Assembly: GCA_030407315.1 (NCBI GenBank)
Contig: JALQPE010000100.1
Location: 62,001 to 126,000 of the forward strand
Direction of reading: 5' to 3'
DNA: 64,000 bases
Source of the DNA: Asparagopsis taxiformis
Taxonomy: Eukaryota; Rhodophyta; Florideophyceae; Bonnemaisoniales; Bonnemaisoniaceae
The number at the start of each line of letters is the position of its first letter. The first letter of the stretch is position 1. The position numbers were made by a program, and so were the translations under genes. The notes beneath the pieces are model-generated. The model was given only the letters and a program-made list of their open reading frames with translations, did no database searches and was not told the origin of the DNA. Positions 51,317 through 61,783 of the stretch are shown piece by piece.

Positions 51317-52993
51317 ATGGCTCCTAAACTCCTCTTCATCTCAGCCATTCTGGCTCTTGTCGCCTCTATCAATGCCCAGTCTTTCGAGGCTCCCCCAGGC
51401 TCCAATGAATTCAACCCCATTGTTCCTGGTTCCCCGGCCTTCGAGGAAATCATCAGAACTAACTGCGAAATCTCTGCCAGATTCTTCGATGGAACCTGCA
51501 CCAACCCCGCTAACCCGATCTACGGTCGTTCCAACACTGCCGTCTTCAGCTACGTCGAAAACCTCTCTTCGGAAGTATTCAACGCCCGTGGACGCCCCAA
51601 CCCTCGTCTTATTTCTAACGCAATCTCCGACCAGGAAGGTCTCATTTTCAACGACAGAGACATTAATGAATTCTTCGTCTTCTTCGGCCAGTTCCTCGAC
51701 CACAACCTCGTCCTCTCCCTTGTTGATTCACCGGATGATTTCGTAAATATCGACGTCCCAGCCGGAGATCCTGACACAAACGTACCACGTTTCGAATTCC
51801 GTCGTAACGCCCGTGCTCCAGCTCCTGGAGAGCGCTCCGGCACTGAACGCGCGCAAAACATCATCTCCCAGATTGTCGATCTTTCTGCAGTCTATGGCTC
51901 TGATGACGAGCGTGCAAAAGCACTCCGCACCATGTCAGAGGGCCGCATGAAGGTCAGCAGCGGAAACCTTCTCCCTCTCAACACTGAGGAACTCGAAAAT
52001 GACCCCAACGACGACGATACCTTTTTCGTCGCTGGTGATCCTCGATCAAATGAAACCCCTATGCTTTCCGTCTTGCATACTATCTGGCTTCGTGAGCATA
52101 ACAGCATCATTGATGAACTTCTCTCCTCTAGCACATTCAGCAGCTTGAGCGATGACGGTCTGTATGAACTTGCTCGTAGGATCAACATTGCTCAGTTCCA
52201 AAAGGTCGTCTTCGAGGAGTTCTTCCCCGCCATCATTGGACGATCTCTTCCTGCCTACAGTGGCTTCGACGATAGCGTAAACCCCACGGTCAGTAACATC
52301 TTCTCCACGGCCGCCTACCGTATTGGTCACACTATGGTTGGCAACGGTGTGCAGATTCTCGAAGGCTCCCGACGCCGTGTGATTCCCATCACTGAAATGT
52401 TCTTCCAGAGAGCTTCATTCATCCAAGGACTCGGCGGAATTGATTCTTTGCTTCGTGGTGCCCTTACAACGCGTGCTCAGGAAGTCGATGGAAAGGTTGT
52501 GGATGCTCTTCGCAACAACCTGTTTATTAATGTTCCTGAAAATGGCGATGACTTTGATCTGATTTCCATCAACATCCAGCGTGGCCGTGACCACAATGTT
52601 CCTTCGTACAACGAAATTCGTGAAATCTTCGGCATTCCGCGTGCACGATCCTTCAGTGACATCAGCACCGACCCCGATACCATTGCTAGATTCGAGTCTG
52701 TCTATGACAACGTCGACCAGGTTGACGCCTGGCCTGGTCTGGTCTCTGAGGATCACGTTGCTGGAAGCTCTGTCGGTCGTACGATGAGGGCCGTCTGGAT
52801 TGCCGAGTTCACTCGCCTCAGGGATGGTGATCAGTTCTACTTCAGGAGGAACGGTCTGTTCAGCCCGCCGCTCCGAAGCCAAGTTGGCCGCATCAGGGCT
52901 GCTCTCAGCTCCCGCCCGATCTTCCGTGATATTGTTGTCAGAAACTCTGGCTTGAGGCGAAGCCAGGTGCCGAACAACCCGTTTTTCATTTAA
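51317..52993 (+). CDS. Secreted animal-type haem peroxidase
   Basis: The 558-aa single-exon product has a signal peptide (MAPKLLFISAILALVASINA) and a full peroxidase-cyclooxygenase superfamily domain. Seen are the distal His129 in FFGQFLDHN, VDLSAVYGSDDERAKALR (188-204), catalytic Arg259 with Glu260 in WLREHNSIIDEL, the proximal His338 in FSTAAYRIGHTMV, and IQRGRDHNVPSYNEIRE. Such enzymes use hydrogen peroxide to oxidise halides or organic substrates, here outside the cell. The residue after the distal His is Asn130, where animal enzymes usually have the calcium-binding Asp. Asp128 and Glu260 match the residues that can bond haem covalently in mammals. Codon use is smooth and no lesion is seen. 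In an alga it would suit oxidative defence or halogenation (inference). Confidence 0.92.
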   Translation: MAPKLLFISAILALVASINAQSFEAPPGSNEFNPIVPGSPAFEEIIRTNCEISARFFDGTCTNPANPIYGRSNTAVFSYVENLSSEVFNARGRPNPRLISNAISDQEGLIFNDRDINEFFVFFGQFLDHNLVLSLVDSPDDFVNIDVPAGDPDTNVPRFEFRRNARAPAPGERSGTERAQNIISQIVDLSAVYGSDDERAKALRTMSEGRMKVSSGNLLPLNTEELENDPNDDDTFFVAGDPRSNETPMLSVLHTIWLREHNSIIDELLSSSTFSSLSDDGLYELARRINIAQFQKVVFEEFFPAIIGRSLPAYSGFDDSVNPTVSNIFSTAAYRIGHTMVGNGVQILEGSRRRVIPITEMFFQRASFIQGLGGIDSLLRGALTTRAQEVDGKVVDALRNNLFINVPENGDDFDLISINIQRGRDHNVPSYNEIREIFGIPRARSFSDISTDPDTIARFESVYDNVDQVDAWPGLVSEDHVAGSSVGRTMRAVWIAEFTRLRDGDQFYFRRNGLFSPPLRSQVGRIRAALSSRPIFRDIVVRNSGLRRSQVPNNPFFI

Positions 52994-55900
52994 GCGCGTA
53001 AGCGAGCGCCTGCCTTCACTTAATTCTATCACAACTGCTCATATGGACAGAAACGGAATAGCAACATTCATTGCTGGGCATATGAATGGATAACAATACT
53101 TTAGAATTTTGCAGCTACGATTTGATTACTCGACTTGCCTCACAAATAAAATCTGACAGCGCAGTGTGTCGCACGGGATGTGTGCAGTTGCTGCATCACA
53201 TTTTTTACCAAGTACATTGGGGCATCTTCAAACATTTCGATAGGGGGTTTATTGGCCAAGCGACTAAGTATCTCCATCGGCAATTTTGCAAGAGCCATAT
53301 AAAGGTACTGTACTTTATCAGCAATGTCGTACTACAAATGCATATATGCGCGTGATTCACCCAACGACGTGGACCGCAGAGAAGAGTCCGTATTGGAGGA
53401 GCACTCGAACAGGCACCCAAACTTGCAGACACGTGTACCACGCGGCGTTGGAAGCAGTCACAATCAGCGGCCCTGTGTCGGACGTATTTAAGCGGACCAG
53501 CGCCGCTCGTTGAGGATACCAGCTTTTTCCGCTGGTATCCGAACATCCAACAAAACCAAGCAGCGATGACGAATTGTAGCACAGCATTTGTGTAGCTTCC
53601 CTAGCGGCTTGGCGGTACCATCGATCGGCAAGCACCAAGTTATCCGTAACGCTTTTGGAATTCATGTTTGCGCAAACTCGGAAGACGGGTATAGATCATG
53701 TGTGTGTGCGGGTGCAATGAACAGCTGCAACGGTGTAATTCCAGTTACAGCCGCACAAAGCTGGTTTATGAAGCGTACCATCATGGTTCTACTGCTGGCG
53801 TACGCACTGTCAGACATTGGGCCATTTCGGAGTTGAAAACAGAGCTGCAGCAGTTACAGTCGCAGAACAGGTGGTAACCTGTGGCGCCCGACAAAATATC
53901 AAGATTTGTTGCTGACCAAACATCGAGTCGAGATGGCATGTAATATGTCTGGTACTATCGCCAGATCTACCTCTTCATACTACCTCTAAGCGCACGGCTC
54001 TTACTCAACCCAATTCCAATGACCAGCAGGTGAGAACATATTTCATGTGTACATGGATTGGTCACACACTCGGGGAGTTATTATTTCCACACAGCTAGCC
54101 CATGCCCGATTCGTACTAGACCTAATCCCCACCAAATCTGAAACTCAAATTCGCATTCAATCCCTCTCCCCGCGTCACTTGAACACGAATACATTGCACC
54201 TGTATGCATGCAAAACACCCACACGCTCTTTCGTTACTTCCAGGCCGCTAAGGATTCTCACCTGCACAATACGCATCCGATGTTGAACATTCAGCACATG
54301 TACGGGCGGTGCACGTGCCACGGGCGCGTAGCTCATTGTCTGGAGTGATGCCTCGTTTTTACTTCTCAATTACAACTACACATTACACATCTCCCTCTTC
54401 TAGACTCTGCCTCATTTGCAACGACCAAGGCTGGATTGAACATTGGCATCAGCTTGTTTTCAGTAACGGCGAGTTTGAGCAAGTGTACTGCACGCTGCAC
54501 ATGCTTATATTCCTGGGTTATTCGGCAGGAGCCAGGCGAAATTGCCCATTACACGACGAATATTCTCGGTGACAGCACATTCACAGAGTTCACCGCCTTT
54601 CACTTCATGCAATGCCAGTCAGCCAGATTGCAAGCCTGAATAACAACAATTGGTGTATTTGTATCTTCGAAGCTTGCGCCTTTTCAATCACCACAGTTAT
54701 CCACAAGATTACGGCCATTGCGTGCACGATTAAGTTTGCACAAAAGTCAACTAACTTGTACTACTGCTTTCGCTATTCTTTGTACATGCTGTTCCCATTC
54801 CTCCCCACCGTCCTCCATCACTAATGTCCTCAACTGCACCGTGCATACGTCATCCGCTCATTCCTGGATGCCGACAACTATGCGGTTTGGTGTCAAGTTT
54901 GGACGTTGAGAGAATATTTGCTTGCATATTACAATGGATTCACTTTGGTACCAGAAAAGACACCAACGTGGTGAGCTTATCTGTTACCAATGAGTAGCCC
55001 TCAGCGCGCTCGTACAGTGTGATTGTGAGCCCCATTGTGACTAACTGTCGGACTGTTCGAACGCGCTGAGAGCTGCTGAATCACACATCGCAGTGTGGGA
55101 GACGCCGGCTGGGTAGTGACTTGCAGAGTCGCTCACCGCAGGTACCGGGTCAGCTGCGAGGTCTAATTGTTGTACTGTTCTCGGGAGATGTACTCTTTCC
55201 TTGCTTATTTCATTTTCCATGATCATCTCTCGACTTCATTTACATGAGCACATCGCGCCGGAAGGACAAACCCAAGAACAGCGCAGTGCCGTTTTGCAGT
55301 ATGGACAAACATGATTGATATCATTATGCAACGAACGCACGACTTGCAGCGATTGCGAGACGTGGATCTGCACTTGCATACTATCTGGTACGCCGTGGAA
55401 GGGGTCAGTTTTTCCTTTTGTCAGAGTACAACAGGTTGCTGGCAGTAATGTTAATTGCTTTCTCCAAGTTCTTGGTCCCCGTGAATGTCGCCATTATTCT
55501 GCACACCTACATCATGTCGCAACAGAATGCTCAGTTTGCTGCATACATAAACGCCGTTTACAGAAACGGTGCTGTCGTACAGCTGTATGGCACGCTGCAC
55601 ATCCCTGCGCACAGCTGCAGCACAGCTGGCCAGTGCTATCGTGATATTAAACACCTGATGGTTTGGTTGGATGACAGACACATGATGGGGGTTTCACTGC
55701 GAATCTCCAAGAGAGGTTGGTGTATACGTATGAGATTGCTGCCGGCAGCGATGAGACATGGGAATGACGAGGGTACAAATGTATGGTATTCGGAAATTGA
55801 GAACTGCACGCCGACATTGGTGCTCGTCATCGCACTTGGCGGGTTCAGTGTTCATATCGCAGGCTTGCGACTCGTGTCACACAGACAGTATCGGAAATGA

Positions 55901-56847
55901 CGATGTGGGTTGTGTTGCGGCGACGACACACTGTTGTTCGTGCGTATGGGAGGCTGAGTCACGCGGTCTGGATGATGGAATGATGTGATCCTTCCGAGAT
56001 ACGATGGCACACTGTCGGAAAGATAACATCGCAACTGGACCAATGGCGTGCTAGCCGTTCTCGATGCAACGCCAAACTGCATTTGCTGTGTGACACGCCA
56101 TTGTGCTACTCCCAGTATGGCCAAGGGTACCCCTCGACCTTGAGGAGCACCTTTGGGTACTCAATATCTACAATTGGCATAATCCTTCCACAGAATTTAC
56201 TTATTAGAATAAACGTGTACAGTTGCATCCATTATGCATTGTGCATACTGAGCTCTCTTTTCGCCTCATCCCTCTCCCAATTCGTGGCTACCTATTTTCT
56301 AATTCCCGTGAGCGTTGCAAGCCGCCCCATCGCGTCATTGATCTCCTTCAACGAATATCCACCATACTTAATCCGCTCGTATCTACCTCCGCTTTCGAAT
56401 AGTGTTACCCATTCATTTCGTGCACACATCAGTTCTCTGACTGTCCACTTGCGAGCGGTAAATACCCGCGATGCAATATGCACGAATATAGTCGCTTCTT
56501 CCCCACAGCGCAGCTCCTTCTAGTCCAGGAATGCAGAAATGCGCAATCATTCCAGATGCGCCTGTTTCTTCACGGCGAGGGCGTGTTTATCAAGTCCTGC
56601 ATGGCTGACGAATATAGTGAATGGTGTCGAGCTCGTGATAACACGCCCAAGTCTTCTGACATTCTTGGCAACGTCTCAATCTTCCCGCCGAATTGTCCCA
56701 TCCCTCGTGATTTTCTGTGTTCTGTGATGGTCCAGGTTGAGGTTGTGCTGAGGCAATTTGGGGAGTAGTATTAGATTGGAAGCTTGCGCAATTGTCTCTT
56801 ATCTGTCTACATGGTTCGGAAGAGTTGAATCCTGACATCTTCTGCGA
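52994..56847. other. Gene-poor repeat-like region
   Basis: Many short ORFs are open, the longest 160 codons (55418-55900) with no assigned domain. A perfect 10-bp hairpin (ggataccagc, 53514-53523, with its inverse at 53531-53540) is present. Short similar segments recur, such as gcacgctgcacat at about 54488 and 55590, which suggests old repeats. Confidence 0.4.
53514..53540. repeat. Perfect 10-bp hairpin, 7-nt loop
   Basis: ggataccagc is followed by tttttcc and its exact reverse complement gctggtatcc. No context links it to a gene, and it could mark a repeat end. Confidence 0.75.
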
Positions 56848-57640
56848 TCAGTGGGGGGAAGAGTTTCCTTGTTGTCCCATCAAAATGGGGCCATCCACAC
56901 CAGATTTGCGAAGAGCTTTTAGACGTCGTATTGACTTCGAGTTGCCCATTGCAATGGAACGTTCATACAGCGATTCTGCCCGTTTCCGGTCTCTCGGCAC
57001 CCCATATCTTCCTTTCTCCAGCACATTAGCAAGCCGGTACAGGGAATAAGGTTCGCCCGCGGCAGCGGCACGCTCGTACAACGATACTGCCCGTATCGGG
57101 TCCATCTGCACCCCGTATCCATACTCCAGCAGCTGGGCGAGATTGAACATTGCATCAGGACGGTTTGCAGCAATGGCACGTTCGTAAAGCGATGCTGCCC
57201 GTTCCACGTTCCTCTGCACCCCAAGTAGTCCATTCTTCAACAGTACAGCTAATCTGATCATTGCGTCAGGATGGTTTGCAGCAGCCGCATGTTCATACAG
57301 CGACACTGCCCGTTTAGTGTCCTTTCGCACGTCGTATCGTCCCCTTCTCCAGCAGCAACGCCAGATTGAACATTGCATTAGAATTGTTTGCAGCGATGGC
57401 ATGTTTGTACAGCGACACTGCCCGTTTCACGTTCTTCTTTACCCCATTTCCTCCATCCTGAAGTAGTAATGCTAGACTGTTCATTGCATTAGAATTGTTT
57501 TCAGCAATAGCACGTTCAAGCCGCAACACTTGAAGTCTCACATCCTCGTGCCCCTGCATGCCAGACCCCAAGATGCGCTCTCGAAAGTTCTTGATCATTT
57601 TTAACCGTGCTGTCCTACAAGTGGGCAGATGGGAACTCAA
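56848..57640 (-). pseudogene. Sel1-repeat gene fragment, frameshifted
   Basis: Two frames (57640-57314, then to 56848) encode about seven Sel1 repeats such as NVKRAVSLYKHAIAANNSNAM and DPIRAVSLYERAAAAGEPYS. They are related to, but clearly distinct from, the big array at the left end. The frame changes in a GGGG run at about 57345: dropping one G restores EKGRYDVRKD, the form seen in a sister repeat as EKGRYGVPRD. The start codon is uncertain (Met at 57640 or further in). This is either a pseudogene or a gene with one sequence error. Without the lesion the ORF would be about 264 codons. Confidence 0.7.
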
Positions 57641-58337
57641 ACTTTGTTGGAATCAACTTGTAGCCAACCGATATTCTCAGACTGTTGCAGTTATCGTTAC
57701 CAAACTTAAAGCGTCTGTGCAGGGATATGAGCCGACCTCAGGGGGACAGCAGCTGTGAGGCACGGAATGGCGCAGCTTGACACATTACAGTCGTAGAAGA
57801 ATTGATGGCATCGACATGTGCCGGTCGAGCGACATGTTGCCGGAAGAAAAGCAACCGACGAAGCAGCGGCAGCCGTACTCATCCGACCAATTGTTCCCCT
57901 TGAGCATCAATTATCTATCCAATTAATGCCTCGTCATCATTGTCAAATTATTGTTATGAGCTCGACGGCGCTGAATAGCTATTACTGTCACTGTCTAAAT
58001 GCACAATAGTAGTGTGCACGACCTACAACATAGGTGTTCACGCAAACTCAATGCATGACCAACTCAGGTTTCCACTAGTTTGCAATGAAACATCACTCGG
58101 GAAAGTGTTGCAGAGAACCACTTGAAAATTATGGATGTCTATGATCCATGACGACCAGATAGGTGCCCATCGATGCCGGAGCGACACTTCGCCCACACAG
58201 TAGCGTACACTCTACATCATGTCCACTCTGCGTGTGCAACGGCTGGTGAAGGTGCATCGTGTCGGCAGCAGTGTGATCGCTCAAAGTGCACGTAATGCAA
58301 GCTCGAAATCGCCTCCTGATGCTGCGCTGAATAAAGT
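57641..58337. other. Left flank of the Harbinger element
   Basis: No gene seen. Because a copia primer-binding site lies just right of the Harbinger element, this flank may hold the first part of a split LTR. The target duplication agt is at 58335-58337. Confidence 0.35.
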
Positions 58338-58376
58338 GGGTGCATCCGAAAATCGCCACTCCACCACTTTGCCACT
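58338..58376. repeat. Left TIR of Harbinger element
   Basis: The first 33 bases match the right end perfectly as an inverted repeat, followed by one mismatch and five more matches. Confidence 0.95.
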
Positions 58377-58533
58377 CAAGTGACCAACCAAAACACGAGA
58401 AAAGTGGCGGAAATTCGCTACTTTAGATGATGTGATCAGGGGATGCCAAGGTCGGTTCACTCCGCCACTTTACTTCCAGTCCCATAGATAGTATGGATAT
58501 TATCCACGTGTAGGTAAGAATCAGGTATTTGAA

Positions 58534-59748
58534 ATGAACCGGCTCTCGAAACAACACCGCCTGATAACAGCAGCTTCTGCCGTTGCAGTCTGCTCAGCGG
58601 CACTCGCAGTTATGCTCATTGTCATGAAAAAACATCACCAAGGCATCAGGAGAAGACAGTGCAGGAGTAGGAAACCTGCAAAGTACCGCCGTTTGGCACT
58701 GTTGCGGCCATTGCAAACTAGCTTGACTACACCTTGGAATCAGATCTTGTCGTGTGGAACAGACGAGGACTTTCTGGTATCAACTAATTTTACGAAGGAT
58801 ATATTGTTACACAGACTGTTACCAATATTTGAGGAGAAAAGACAGCTTTATCGCTTCGGGAGTCCGTTCCGAAGGACCAAAGAAAACAAGTCGGAATCCG
58901 CTGCTGAAAACGGTAGACCTTCTCGGTTTGTCACTATGGTACATCAAGACAAAGCAGACTGTATACAGTCTGTGTCCCTTATTCGGTGTCGTAGATAGCA
59001 CTATTGGAATCTGACTCGACTACAGCCTGGAAGTGCTATGTAAGGCCGTGCAAACAGTTACAAACTGTGAAATACGTTGGCCAAGTGTTGAAGAAACGAA
59101 ACGGTCGGAAAAGCTATTGACTAAGAATAGGAAGTATGGGTCACTATTAAAAGGTGTATTTGGAGTGAAAGATGTAGGGAGAATGCCTTGTGCTGTGTTT
59201 TCGGACCCAAAAATGCAGAATGCTTACTTTGAAGGTTTCACACAGTCTGTGGAAGTGACAAACTTGTTCGTGTTCAATTTCTTCGGTGAGGTAATTCACG
59301 CCGCTTTCAATTACCTGGCAGCTGGCATGACACGAAACTTGCTACTGTATCTGGGTTGTACTATCCAAAGCTATCAGATGACATGACTCATCCGGGCATG
59401 GCAATATTGGGAGACTCCGCCTTTGTCAATAACAGCCGGATTAAGAACGGTAAAATAATTAGAGGTCGAAAGGCGGGTGAAAGGTGGGATATTCCGGAGT
59501 CTGCAGCACTATCAGAAGTTGATTTTTTGTTGTAGCGCGTCATGCCTAGCGAGCTCCAGAGCGCTGAATGGGGAATCAGAGCTATCAAAGCCCCTTTCTC
59601 ACGACTGAAAGTTTCACTTCCTCCCAACCCATCTAAAAGGCGTAGGTTGTTAACAATATGTTGTCACCTATTTAATTTGCGGACCAGAACAGTTGGATTG
59701 AATCAAATCCGTTCGACGTATAGTAGACCAAACCATGCTGAACAGTAG
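58534..59748 (+). pseudogene. PIF/Harbinger DDE_Tnp_4 transposase, decayed
   Basis: The N-terminal part from ATG 58534 has a basic region (KPAKYRRLALLRPLQ). A helix-turn-helix-like part (LGLSLWYIKTKQ, SLCPLFGVVDSTIGI) follows in another frame. The catalytic core is readable: first Asp in GVKDVGRMPC, then QNAYFEGFTQSVEVTNL; second Asp in PGSWHDTKLA, followed by LSDDMTHPGMAILGDSAFV; and the Glu in SAEWGIRAIKAPFSRL. Lesions are frameshifts at about 58880 and 59310, a TGA at about 58992 and a TAG before RVMPSELQ at about 59535. The enzyme would cut at the TIRs but is inactive here. Confidence 0.85.
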
Positions 59749-59775
59749 TGCATAAATCCAATAAATGCATCTGCT

Positions 59776-60633
59776 TTACTCTTTTATTGATTCGTCCATA
59801 TCCGCATGAACATTTGTCTCCTTACTTCCCATGCGCTTTATCATTTCGGACATCTGATGCAGCAATTTATTTGTTGGTTGGAGGTTGCGCGCTATTTCTT
59901 CTTTAACAACCTTTTTTATGTCCTCTTCTGTCAAGGTTGATGAGACATTGACAATACCGACAACTGCTTGGGAAAGCTGGCCAACGTTTTCTGCCATCTC
60001 ACCAACACTATCAAGCAAAACATTATCGGACTTAGAGCTTTTCGAAGATGTATGCAGTCCAGTGCTTCCCATTCTGAGCTTCTTTTTATGTCTTTCATTG
60101 TGCTCCATGGCAGTTCCTTCCAGTAAATCATAACCATCCCGCCCGACCGCCCCATCATTGTCTTCTTCTGAAGTTCCATCGTCACTACCGAGTACTTTTG
60201 CTGGGCATTTATTCTGAATGTCTCTGGAAATTTTCTTAGCTCTTCGAACATGCGGAGGACAAGACGGGTCACCTGTCTTCTTCTTACAGTTTGCGAGTTT
60301 GTCAAACTTGTTCTTAATCGAATCTTGATCTCTAAATGTGTTGTCCTGGTCTTCAGACCACTTCGCGAATTTATTTGCCACTAGTGCCCAGTGGTTTGAG
60401 CCAAGCGGAAGAACTTCGGACACAATGTCAAGAAGGTGGTCCAATTCGTCATTAGAGTAGTTCGGAACCCCAGCTCTGGTCTGACGTCGCTTTCGCGCGT
60501 TTGGCGTCACAGCCAAAACAGAGTGCTGAGCGCCTTCCTCAATCGGAGTTAAGGTTACTGTTGTATCTTCACCTTGTGTCACTACGTCATCAGATGCTAC
60601 AGGAATTGTTGTGGATGGGGGAAGTGAACTCAT
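59776..60633 (-). CDS. Harbinger-associated Myb/SANT-like DNA-binding protein
   Basis: The 285-aa ORF starts at ATG 60633. After a basic stretch (ARKRRQTRAG, 46-55) comes a Myb/SANT-like domain (about 56-135): NYSNDELDHLLDIVSEVLPLG, HWALVANKFAKW, then SIKNKFDKLANCKKKTGDPS with HVRRAKKI. This pattern resembles the DUF6818 type known from transposon partners in protists; the name is from memory and tentative. An acidic linker and a C-terminal helical region (225-275, possible coiled coil) follow. In Harbinger elements this second protein binds the transposon ends and helps the transposase enter the nucleus. It is intact although the transposase is broken. Confidence 0.8.
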   Translation of the reverse strand: MSSLPPSTTIPVASDDVVTQGEDTTVTLTPIEEGAQHSVLAVTPNARKRRQTRAGVPNYSNDELDHLLDIVSEVLPLGSNHWALVANKFAKWSEDQDNTFRDQDSIKNKFDKLANCKKKTGDPSCPPHVRRAKKISRDIQNKCPAKVLGSDDGTSEEDNDGAVGRDGYDLLEGTAMEHNERHKKKLRMGSTGLHTSSKSSKSDNVLLDSVGEMAENVGQLSQAVVGIVNVSSTLTEEDIKKVVKEEIARNLQPTNKLLHQMSEMIKRMGSKETNVHADMDESIKE

Positions 60634-60822
60634 GTCTGCTGCCCGTGTATCTGCAGAAGGAGCACAATGGGCTTGGAAATCTGCCCTATTGAACGAATGT
60701 GAAAAACCGTCAAACGTAACTTATGGGTCAGAAACAAAACAAGAAAGGATATGCCACTGTAATAACTTGAGTGGAGGAGTGGTGGAGTGGCACTAAATTT
60801 TGTTTTCGCAGAGTTATCATAC

Positions 60823-60861
60823 AGTGGAAAAGTGGTGGAGTGGCGATTTTCGGATGCACCC
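60823..60861. repeat. Right TIR of Harbinger element
   Basis: Inverted copy of 58338-58376, followed by the agt target duplication at 60862-60864. Confidence 0.95.
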
Positions 60862-61014
60862 AGTGTTATACAGACAAAAGTTTCACCGAGTGACGCGGTC
60901 GCCAGAATAAAATGACGAATAAATTACATACTTACAGTACCACATCCAGAATAAATTGACGGCCGGCGCCGCCTCAACAAATAAAGTGAGTTAGATCTCG
61001 CGATTCTCATCACA
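60862..61014 (+). repeat. Putative 3' part of a copia 5' LTR
   Basis: The sequence ends tctcatcaca immediately before a copia-type primer-binding site, as an LTR should (terminal CA). It contains two aataaa motifs. Its 5' part would be on the other side of the Harbinger insertion, where I cannot mark the start. Confidence 0.4.
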
Positions 61015-61028
61015 GGTTATCGGCCCAG
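61015..61028 (+). promoter_or_regulatory. Primer-binding site, initiator-tRNA-Met half-molecule type
   Basis: ggttatcggcccag differs by one base from the complement of the initiator tRNA-Met anticodon-arm region, which primes Drosophila copia-type elements. It is in the correct place, directly after the LTR end and before the gag-like ORF. Confidence 0.55.
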
Positions 61029-61352
61029 CACACTCCGAACGCGCTCCTCTTCCCTCCCTCCACCCAAACTCTTTTCCTCCTGACTTCACATTCCGGCGAC
61101 GCTCACCCCGCCGACACACTCATACTGGCGACGCATATTCCGCCAATATGAATCAACATTTCATTTCCAACCCAGTGACGAAACTTCCACTGACGCGAAT
61201 CATCCGGCGGCGTCAATCCCGCCGACCCAATTGCTCCAGCAACGCATCTTTCGCTATTCCATACCACTACTGCTCAGTTCATTTTCACACACTCCGCTGA
61301 AGCACACCTTCCTGCGCCTAATTACTGAATCTCCAACCTTCTCAACATCCCC

Positions 61353-61783
61353 ATGGCAGACATTCCAAACCAACCGACTCTGCTAGTGATCCACCAAGTG
61401 GAAATACCCTCTCTTTCGTCCACCAATTACATTGCTTGGAAGTTAAGTGTAGAACATGTCGCCAGAGCTCAGGCAATTCTGCAAGACCTATATGCCCCTC
61501 TACCCCCACTCCATCCCAGTCCGATACTGATAAGCACCTGTCCAAACATGCCCAAGCGCAACTCCTAGTCGTTCCCTTCATTGGACCCGAAGTCACTTCT
61601 CTCTTTACCGATACCGAACTCCAAGGGCCTGTACATCTCTTATTTGAAAAGATACGAGTTAAAATCACTGCTCAAAACCCTGAACACATACCTCGCCTCA
61701 AACGAAAATCACAGTCCTCAAATGGTCCACTGGTCACTCAGTCACTGAATATGTCCGCCAGCACACGGAAGTTCTCCTTATAG
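61353..61783 (+). pseudogene. Ty1/copia gag-like remnant
   Basis: ATG 61353 starts MADIPNQPTLLVIHQVEIPS followed by LSSTNYIAWKLSVEHVARAQ, the N-terminal gag pattern of copia elements (a ligand segment, NYxxWK, a helix). The frame ends at 61568, while another frame continues with LVVPFIGPEVTSLF and more until 61783. After that no polyprotein can be followed, so only the 5' end of the element is left. It lies 325 bp after the primer-binding site. Confidence 0.6.

Larger units (their letters stand above)
58338..60861 (+). mobile_element. PIF/Harbinger DNA transposon, 2,524 bp
   Basis: The terminal inverted repeats (58338-58376 and 60823-60861) start GGGTGCATCC and match over 39 bp with one mismatch. 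Both ends are flanked by agt, the 3-bp target duplication typical of the superfamily. Inside lie a plus-strand DDE transposase (decayed) and a minus-strand Myb/SANT-like gene (intact), the standard two-gene arrangement. Subterminal repeats of the type gtggcgga and ccgccactttac occur. Confidence 0.92.
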
